Positions 59,204 through 64,000 of a DNA stretch of 64,000 nt are shown here, piece by piece; the stretch's first letter is position 1; each line of letters opens with the position of its first letter. Made by a program: the position numbers and the translations under genes. The stretch is from contig NZ_JAJFAV010000001.1 in NCBI RefSeq assembly GCF_020711235.1, forward strand, positions 496,001 through 560,000. Reading direction: 5' to 3'. The notes under the pieces are model-generated. The model saw nothing but the letters and a program-made list of their open reading frames with translations. It had not been told where the DNA came from and made no database searches. The DNA is from Hymenobacter sp. 15J16-1T3B. Its GTDB lineage: Bacteria; Bacteroidota; Bacteroidia; Cytophagales; Hymenobacteraceae.

Positions 59204-59211
59204 CGAAAGTA
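59204..59211 (-). promoter_or_regulatory. candidate -7 element of the M61 gene
   Basis: TACTTTCG on the minus strand, one mismatch from TAnnTTTG, 22 bases before ATG 59182. Confidence 0.4.
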
Positions 59212-59333
59212 GCCCCCGCGGCGGGCTAATAACGCACAAACTGCCCAAGCTGCTGCATCGGCCCGACTGCGCGGCTACCAACACCCGCGCCGGCTGCCCC
59301 GTAGCAGGTAGCTCCAACCAACCTCGCTTCGTC

Positions 59334-59747
59334 ATGGCCCGTTTCGATAATTCGCCCCTTGTTGCCTGGGCGCCGCGCCTGCTCAGCGTGCTGCGCGTCG
59401 TGGCCGGCTTCCTCTTCCTGCTGCACGGCACCCAGAAGCTCTTCGATTTCCCGGCCGGCGGGCACGGCCCTGTGGAGCTGGCCTCGCTGATGGGCTTTGC
59501 CGGCATCCTGGAGTTGGCCGGCGGCCTGCTGCTCCTGCTGGGCCTCGTCACGCGGCCGGTGGCCTTGCTGCTGGCCGGCGAAATGGCCGTGGCCTACTTC
59601 AAAGCGCACTTTCCGCAGGCCCCGTTGCCGATTCAGAACGGCGGCGAAGGAGCCGTGCTCTTCTGCTTTATCTTCCTGTACTTAGCCGCCGCCGGCCCCG
59701 GCCCCTGGAGCCTCGACGCCTGGCGCCACCGGGCCAGCCGCCGGTAG
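59334..59747 (+). CDS. DoxX family membrane protein
   Basis: 137 residues, four membrane helices. VLRVVAGFLFLLHGTQKLFDFPAGG and LMGFAGILELAGGLLLLLGLVTRPVALLLAGEMAVAYFKAHFPQ, GGEGAVLFCFIFLYLAAAGPGPWSLD are DoxX family segments (about residues 15-35, 55-75, 78-95, 105-125). Some relatives are terminal-oxidase partners, but the family is broad and the role here is unknown. ATG 59334 (MARFDNSPLVAWAPRLL). It diverges from the M61 peptidase gene. Confidence 0.9.
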   Translation: MARFDNSPLVAWAPRLLSVLRVVAGFLFLLHGTQKLFDFPAGGHGPVELASLMGFAGILELAGGLLLLLGLVTRPVALLLAGEMAVAYFKAHFPQAPLPIQNGGEGAVLFCFIFLYLAAAGPGPWSLDAWRHRASRR

Positions 59748-59847
59748 CCGGCCGAAGCGGCGCGTATTGCTGAATACTAGCCGTTTGGGCTGCTCATTCG
59801 TCAGCCACGCTGCCCGAAGCCGACCTTCGCGCTACGGCGCGGCTGGT

Positions 59848-61572
59848 TTACTCGCCCCAGCCGATGTCCTTCAGGCGCAGTTGCAGGGACTTCTGCCCCC
59901 GCCACTCGTTCACGTCGATGTTGTAGCACACGCTGAACGGCTGGCCCTGGCTGATGCGCTGAAAATGCTCGGCCAGCCCGAAGCCAATGGCCTCGATGGG
60001 CGCCGAATCTTCCTGCATCAGGGTGAGCTTGAGGTGGGAGTTGCCCACGATTTTGGCCGAGCCGGGCACCGCGTACACCTGCTCCGACTCAAACACCGGG
60101 CTGCTGTTGCCCGGGCCGAAGGGCTCCATCTGGTGCAGCAGGTTGTAGAAGCTCCACGTCACCTCGCGCAGGCGCAAGGGCAGGTCGATGTCGACGGGCG
60201 GAATCATCTGCTCGTCGGTGAGGCGCGACGACACGACGGCTTCGAAGCGGCGGCGGAACTCGGGTACGTTTTCCAGCGGCAGCGTGAGGCCGGCCGCGTA
60301 CATATGCCCGCCGAACTGCTCCAGCAGGTCGGAGCACTCCAGAATGGCCTGGTGCACATCGAAACCCACCACCGAGCGGGCCGAGCCGGTGGCTTTGCCG
60401 TTCGACTCGGTGAGGATGACGGTGGGCCGGTAGTACTTGTCGAGGCAGCGCGAGGCCACGATGCCGATGACGCCCTTGTGCCAGTCCTGCTTGAAGAGCA
60501 CCGTGGAGCGGGAATTGCGCAGCAGCTCGTCCGTCTCGATCATCTGCAGCGCCTCTTCGGTGATGCGCGTGTCGAAGCCGCGGCGCTCGGTGTTGGTCTG
60601 GTCGACCACTGAGGCGGTGGCCAGGGCCTGCTCGGCGGTTTCGGAGAGCAGCATGGCCACCGAGCGTTTGGCGTCGCCGAGGCGGCCGGCGGCATTGATG
60701 CGCGGCGCAAAGCCGAACACCAGGCTGCTCACGTTCAGCGGCCCTTCGCGCAGGCCGGCCAGCTGCCGCAGCGCGTACAGGCCCGGCCGCGTCTCGATGG
60801 TCGGGTCATTGAGGCGGCGCAGGCCGTGGTACATCAGCAGGCGGTTTTCGCCGGTGATGGGCACGATGTCGGCCGCAATGCTGACGGCCAAGAGGTCCAG
60901 CAGTTCCAGCAGCGGCTGCTCGTCGAAGCCCTGGCTTTGGCAGAGCGCCTGCATGAGCTTAAAGCCCACGCCGCAGCCCGACAGCTCCTTGTAGGGGTAC
61001 GGGCAGTCGGGGCGCTTGGGGTCGAGCACGGCCACGGCGGGCGGCAGCTCTTCGCCCGGCAAGTGGTGGTCACACACGATGAAGTCCACGCCCTGCTGCA
61101 CGGCGTAGGTGATTTTGTCGACCGATTTCACCCCGCAGTCCAGCGCCACGATGAGCTTAAAGCCGTTTTTGGCCGCCCAGTCGATGCCCTGGGTGGAAAT
61201 GCCGTAGCCCTCCACGTAGCGGTCCGGGATGTAGTAATCAATGCGGGCCGGGCCGAAAAGGGTGCGCAGGTACGAGTACACCAGGGCCACGGAGGTGGTG
61301 CCGTCCACGTCGTAGTCGCCGTACACCAGCACTTTTTCCTCGTGGAACAGCGCGTCGGTGAGGCGCTGCACGGCCTTGTCCATGTCGCGCATGAGCATGG
61401 GGTCGGGCAGCTCCGCCAGGTCGGGGCGGAAGTAGGACTTAGCCTCGTCGTAGGTGCAGATGCCGCGCTGGCACAGCAGGCTGATAATGGCTTCGTTGAC
61501 GCGCAAGGCCTCGGAAAGGTGGCGGACCTGTTCCGGGTCGGGCGCGGGCTTACGAATCCAACGTTTCAGCAT
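59848..61572 (-). CDS. recJ: single-stranded-DNA-specific exonuclease RecJ
   Basis: 574 residues. 5'-3' ssDNA exonuclease used in recombination and mismatch repair. DHH family motifs: VLVYGDYDVDGTTSVALVYSYL (motif I with DxD), the DHH core in DFIVCDHHLPGEELPPAVAVLDPKRPDC (VCDHH, about 165), and SVAMLLSETAEQALATASVVDQTNTERRG. DHHA1 and OB domain follow (PFGPGNSSPVFESEQVYAVPGSAKIVGNSHLKLTLMQED). ATG 61572 (MLKRWIRKPAPDPEQV); a perfect -7 element lies 22 bases upstream. Housekeeping gene, diverging from the 37-residue protein. Confidence 0.96.
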   Translation of the reverse strand: MLKRWIRKPAPDPEQVRHLSEALRVNEAIISLLCQRGICTYDEAKSYFRPDLAELPDPMLMRDMDKAVQRLTDALFHEEKVLVYGDYDVDGTTSVALVYSYLRTLFGPARIDYYIPDRYVEGYGISTQGIDWAAKNGFKLIVALDCGVKSVDKITYAVQQGVDFIVCDHHLPGEELPPAVAVLDPKRPDCPYPYKELSGCGVGFKLMQALCQSQGFDEQPLLELLDLLAVSIAADIVPITGENRLLMYHGLRRLNDPTIETRPGLYALRQLAGLREGPLNVSSLVFGFAPRINAAGRLGDAKRSVAMLLSETAEQALATASVVDQTNTERRGFDTRITEEALQMIETDELLRNSRSTVLFKQDWHKGVIGIVASRCLDKYYRPTVILTESNGKATGSARSVVGFDVHQAILECSDLLEQFGGHMYAAGLTLPLENVPEFRRRFEAVVSSRLTDEQMIPPVDIDLPLRLREVTWSFYNLLHQMEPFGPGNSSPVFESEQVYAVPGSAKIVGNSHLKLTLMQEDSAPIEAIGFGLAEHFQRISQGQPFSVCYNIDVNEWRGQKSLQLRLKDIGWGE

Positions 61573-61593
61573 GGGTGGGGACGGCGTTATCTT

Positions 61594-61601
61594 CAAAAGT
61601 A
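61594..61601 (-). promoter_or_regulatory. -7 promoter element of recJ
   Basis: Perfect TAnnTTTG (TACTTTTG) on the minus strand, 22 bases before ATG 61572. Confidence 0.65.
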
Positions 61602-61655
61602 AGAAGAAAACCTTGGGATTCCACTGCCCAGCACGCATTGGCGCCCCCGTCTGCG

Positions 61656-61663
61656 TACCTTTG
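61656..61663 (+). promoter_or_regulatory. -7 promoter element of the 37-residue gene
   Basis: Perfect TAnnTTTG (TACCTTTG), 24 bases upstream of ATG 61688. Confidence 0.65.
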
Positions 61664-61687
61664 GGCCCGCACCGCCTCCCTCCTATC

Positions 61688-61801
61688 ATGCAGCGCCTCC
61701 GCGACTTTTACCGCCGTTACCGGCAGTACATCCTCTCCGATGGGCTGATGTACCTGGTATTTATCTTGGCGCTGGCGTTGATGTTTGTGTTTTTCGGGTA
61801 A
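61688..61801 (+). CDS. 37-residue single-pass membrane microprotein
   Basis: A short frame from ATG 61688 to TAA 61801: basic N-terminus (MQRLRDFYRRYRQYILSDG) and one hydrophobic helix (LMYLVFILALALMFVFFG). The frame is open upstream too, but only this part has a protein-like look and the start is preceded by a perfect -7 element. It ends seven bases before the convergent KptA gene's stop. Topology would be N-in. No family recognised. It is too small to be reported by standard gene finders, and expression is inferred. Confidence 0.6.
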   Translation: MQRLRDFYRRYRQYILSDGLMYLVFILALALMFVFFG

Positions 61802-61808
61802 GCGCCAC

Positions 61809-62369
61809 TCACGCTGGCTCTTGCAGAAACTGCGGCGGCACGCTTTCAGTCAGCCACACGCCGTTGTCGGACCGGAAGAACTGGTGGCCGTGCCGGTGCA
61901 TCTCGCCGGCCAGCACCGTCAGCACCACGGGGCTGCCGTGGCGCTGGCCCACGCGGCGGGCCGTGTCGGCGTCGGGCGAGAGGTGCACGTGGTGCCGCTC
62001 GCCGCGGCGCAGCCCTTCGGTGCGGATGCTGGCCAGGTGGCGGGTGGCCGTGCCGTGAAACAGCTGCTCGGGCGGCGTCTCTGGAGTATAGCCCAACTCT
62101 ACCTGCACCGAGTGGCCCTGGTTGGCGCGGATGCGCCGGCCGTCGGGGCTGAGGGCGAAGCGCTGTTTGTCGCTGTCGGCCACGAGCTTGTCGAGCAGGG
62201 CGCGGTCGACGGCGTGGCCGTGCTGGTTGAGGCGGTGGAGCAGGTCGTCTACGTCGGCCCAGCCGGCCGCGTCGAGGGCGAGGCCAATGGACTGGGGCTC
62301 GTGGCGCAAGACCAGGGAGAGGAACTTGCTGAGGCGGCGCAGCGGGTCGGGGGCGGCGGAAGTAGCCAT
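61809..62369 (-). CDS. kptA: RNA 2'-phosphotransferase (Tpt1/KptA family)
   Basis: 186 residues. Transfers a 2'-phosphate from RNA to NAD, giving ADP-ribose 1'',2''-cyclic phosphate; in eukaryotes it finishes tRNA splicing. Motifs: RRLSKFLSLVLRHEPQSIGLALDAAGWADVDDLL (N-terminal winged helix; LVLRHxP), DSDKQRFALSPDGRRIRANQGHSVQVEL, and LFHGTATRHLASIRTEGLRRGERHHVHLS, GSPVVLTVLAGEMHRHGHQFFRSDNGVWLTESVPPQFL. The residues H, R, H and R of the catalytic tetrad occur in these blocks. ATG 62369. Its in vivo RNA substrate in bacteria is not known. Confidence 0.93.
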   Translation of the reverse strand: MATSAAPDPLRRLSKFLSLVLRHEPQSIGLALDAAGWADVDDLLHRLNQHGHAVDRALLDKLVADSDKQRFALSPDGRRIRANQGHSVQVELGYTPETPPEQLFHGTATRHLASIRTEGLRRGERHHVHLSPDADTARRVGQRHGSPVVLTVLAGEMHRHGHQFFRSDNGVWLTESVPPQFLQEPA

Positions 62370-62441
62370 AACGGGAGCGGATTACGTAGGCGAAAATACC
62401 GTAAGGTAAGCTTGCGCCGGCCGCATTCTGGCCCGCGCTTG

Positions 62442-62449
62442 TACATTTG
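62442..62449 (+). promoter_or_regulatory. -7 promoter element of the DUF6970-like lipoprotein gene
   Basis: Perfect TAnnTTTG (TACATTTG), 24 bases before ATG 62474. Confidence 0.65.
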
Positions 62450-62473
62450 CCGCCCTTTCCTAGCGAGAAGCCT

Positions 62474-62944
62474 ATGCGCTCAGTTGCCGCTCTTACCTGT
62501 GTTGCGCTCTTGTTGGCCGGGGCCTGCGCCCGCCGCGTCGACCTGACCACCCCCACCGATACCTCGGAGCCCCGGGCTACGGCCAATCCCTCGACGCCCG
62601 CCCCCACGACCACGCCCACCACCATTCCGGTGCCCGAAACCAGCATCAAGGACCTGCCCTTCGACCAGCGCAATCGGCCTAAGTGGCTGGACGACAAGAT
62701 TCAGGCGCACCTGAACGCCAAGGCCGAAAACCCGCGCATCCGCATCCTGAGCTACCAGTACCGCGGCCAGACGGTGTACTACGAAACGTCGCCCTGCTGC
62801 GACCAGTACACCACGCTCTACGACGCCAAAGGCAACGTGCTCTGCGCCCCCGACGGCGGCATCACCGGCCGCGGCGACGGCAAATGCCCCGATTTCGAGA
62901 AAAACCGAACCGCCGAACAATTGGTTTGGCAAGACCCGCGCTGA
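62474..62944 (+). CDS. lipoprotein, DUF6970-like
   Basis: 156 residues from ATG 62474. Lipobox LLAGAC at the end of the signal peptide (MRSVAALTCVALLLAGAC). A Thr/Pro/Ala-rich linker (about 25-55) follows, then a compact domain with CCDQYTTLYDAKGNVLCAPDGGITGRGDGKCPDF, containing four Cys that could form disulfides. This segment is found in a family of Bacteroidota lipoproteins of unknown function. Single gene, diverging from kptA. Confidence 0.8.
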   Translation: MRSVAALTCVALLLAGACARRVDLTTPTDTSEPRATANPSTPAPTTTPTTIPVPETSIKDLPFDQRNRPKWLDDKIQAHLNAKAENPRIRILSYQYRGQTVYYETSPCCDQYTTLYDAKGNVLCAPDGGITGRGDGKCPDFEKNRTAEQLVWQDPR

Positions 62945-63033
62945 CGGGGAGTTGGTGGGTTAAGGCAGTGGTGGGTGTCGTTCAATTCACCAACACCTCA
63001 AACTCACTAGTTCCCTATTTCACTATTTCACCT
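62945..63033. other. intergenic gap with partial repeat
   Basis: 89 bases between the lipoprotein and DinB genes. The right end has CTATTTCACTATTTCACCT next to the start codon, a half-copy resembling the GTGAAAGGTGAAAT palindrome family, but no proper partner arm, so it is only a possible degenerate copy. Confidence 0.4.
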
Positions 63034-63513
63034 ATGATCAACACCATCGAAAAGCTCGGTGCCTACAACGTGTGGGCCAACGCCAAGCTCCTCGCTCACC
63101 TCGACGGCATCGTGGCCTCGGGCGCCGAACTGCCGGCCAAAGCTTTGCGTCTGTTTTCTCACGTACTCAATGCCCAGGCCATTTGGCTGGCCCGCCTCAC
63201 CGGCACCCAGAGCCCGGTGAAAGTGTGGCAGGAACACGACCTGGCCGGCCTGCACAAGCTGCACCAGCAAACCTCGCCCTCCCTGCACCAGTACATCCGC
63301 GACGCCGACGACGCGGAGATGACTCGCATGATCAGCTACGCCAACTCCCAGGGCAACAGCTACGACAGCCAGGTGTCGGACATCCTGACCCACGCCTGCG
63401 TGCACGCCAACTACCACCGCGCCCAGGTGGCCACCAGCCTGCGCGAAAGCGGCCTGGAGCCCATCAACACCGACTTCATCACCTACTGCCGCGAGCTGGC
63501 CGGGCAGGCCTAA
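63034..63513 (+). CDS. DinB/DUF664-like protein
   Basis: 159 residues, four-helix-bundle metal-binding family (bacillithiol/mycothiol transferase-like or DinB). MINTIEKLGAYNVWANAKLLAHLDG matches the typical start, with helix-borne His residues in LRLFSHVLNAQAIWLARLTG and the C-terminal HACVHANYHRAQVATSLRESGLEPINTDFITYCREL. The three His are probably metal ligands. ATG 63034. The substrate is unknown; the genus-specific thiol is not evident here. Confidence 0.88.
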   Translation: MINTIEKLGAYNVWANAKLLAHLDGIVASGAELPAKALRLFSHVLNAQAIWLARLTGTQSPVKVWQEHDLAGLHKLHQQTSPSLHQYIRDADDAEMTRMISYANSQGNSYDSQVSDILTHACVHANYHRAQVATSLRESGLEPINTDFITYCRELAGQA

Positions 63514-63547
63514 GCGCTGCGCTTACCTGCAGCTCACCGCCCCCACG

Positions 63548-63576
63548 AAACCCTTCCGCCCCCGGAAGGGTTTTTT
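63548..63576 (+). terminator. terminator of the DinB-like gene
   Basis: Stem CCCTTCCG (63551-63558) with CGGAAGGG (63563-63570) and six T residues, 34 bases after the stop codon. Confidence 0.9.
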
Positions 63577-63610
63577 GCTGACTTTTACCGGCCTACCAGC
63601 CGTTCTGCTT

Positions 63611-64000
63611 ATGACTTCGTCTGCTGCTTCCGCCGCCACTGCCGCGCCCGTGCTCACGCCGGAGCGCCTGGCCTCGGCCTACACCTACCTCACTTACCGC
63701 CAGCTCATCGACGAGCTGCTGGCCCAGGGCCGCACCACCGGCCCGAACCAGTCGGAGGCCCTCACGGCCTACGCCAAGCTCAACGAGCAGCGCATGTCGC
63801 GGCTTGACAAGACCGTGCAGCTGCTGCCGGAGCTGACCGACGAGCTGGCGCGCCTGCAGGGCCAGTACGTGTGGCTGGTGCTCACCGAAGGCTGGTGCGG
63901 CGACGCGGCCCAGATCGTGCCGGTGCTCGACACCATTGCCCGGGCCAGCGGCGGCCACCTGAGCACCCGCTACCTGCTGCGCGACGAAAACCTGGACCTG
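63611..64000 (+). CDS. thioredoxin-like family protein, truncated by the window end
   Basis: An open frame of 130 codons from ATG 63611 continues past the edge. After a short variable N-terminus it has a helical part (LTYRQLIDELLAQGRTTGPNQSEALTAYAKLNEQRMSRLDKTV), and then a thioredoxin-like strand and motif VWLVLTEGWCGDAAQIVPVLDTIARASGG. Only the first Cys of the CxxC is present (WCGDAA), so this is a thioredoxin-like family member rather than a classic disulfide reductase. C-terminus missing. Function unknown. Confidence 0.82.
   Translation, partial: MTSSAASAATAAPVLTPERLASAYTYLTYRQLIDELLAQGRTTGPNQSEALTAYAKLNEQRMSRLDKTVQLLPELTDELARLQGQYVWLVLTEGWCGDAAQIVPVLDTIARASGGHLSTRYLLRDENLDL

Noticed and set aside
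59183-59551. N-terminal extension of the M61 peptidase
   Set aside because: The signal peptide begins at ATG 59182 and upstream codons are antisense to the DoxX gene.

Overview
The window is GC-rich DNA from a member of the Bacteroidota, most likely a Hymenobacter or close relative in the Cytophagales. The lineage is suggested by Bacteroidota-restricted families (DUF4270, DUF4293, DUF4476, a stand-alone GT5 starch-synthase N-terminal domain, a PorE-like OmpA lipoprotein), a type IX secretion (T9SS) C-terminal sorting domain, and promoters of the Bacteroidota type (TAnnTTTG at -7, in two cases with TTG about 20 bases upstream). Naming the genus is an inference from this gene set. Most of the window is ordinary chromosome; no phage, transposase, CRISPR array or rRNA was seen.

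1-12.8 kb: the end of an upstream gene, an FAD oxidoreductase, a small exported protein, two tandem tRNA-Pro genes, then the threonine pathway. thrC and thrB are adjacent on the minus strand. thrA, the fused aspartate kinase-homoserine dehydrogenase, is also on the minus strand but 5.5 kb away, separated by two plus-strand exported-protein genes: a lower-GC coiled-coil protein and a 1070-residue T9SS-type metalloprotease. thrA is preceded by a 27-codon leader rich in threonine codons and a perfect terminator hairpin with a U run, a classical attenuator. 12.9-24.2 kb: envelope proteins, an ABC exporter, truA, a low-GC orphan gene, a GNAT-thiolase pair, DUF4293 and DUF4476 proteins and the PorE-like lipoprotein.

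24.3-33.6 kb: a two-gene Fe-S/membrane complex resembling a split ETF:quinone or heterodisulfide-type oxidoreductase, tRNA-Phe, then a signalling cluster: a five-PAS histidine kinase diverges, across an 870-base gene-free gap, from a receiver-kinase protein that overlaps a receiver-CRP fusion regulator. 33.7-43.4 kb: LLM oxidoreductase, membrane DnaJ-TPR protein, a holin-X/membrane protein/GGGP synthase operon, an AraC regulator, acyl-CoA dehydrogenase, and a run with a metallopeptidase, heptose-phosphate adenylyltransferase, a flippase-like membrane protein and panD.

43.5-64 kb: panC diverges from the GT5 half-protein, DUF4270 and glmS genes (cell-envelope precursor supply); then RidA, gltX, AIM24, GH3, lptB, an M61 PDZ peptidase, DoxX, recJ, a 37-residue membrane microprotein, the RNA 2'-phosphotransferase kptA, a DUF6970-like lipoprotein, a DinB-like protein and a truncated thioredoxin-like gene at the window end. 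Three kinds of intergenic palindromic repeat occur at gene edges (near 15.2/49.9 kb, 18.5 kb and 25.9 kb). Strong hairpin terminators separate most convergent genes.
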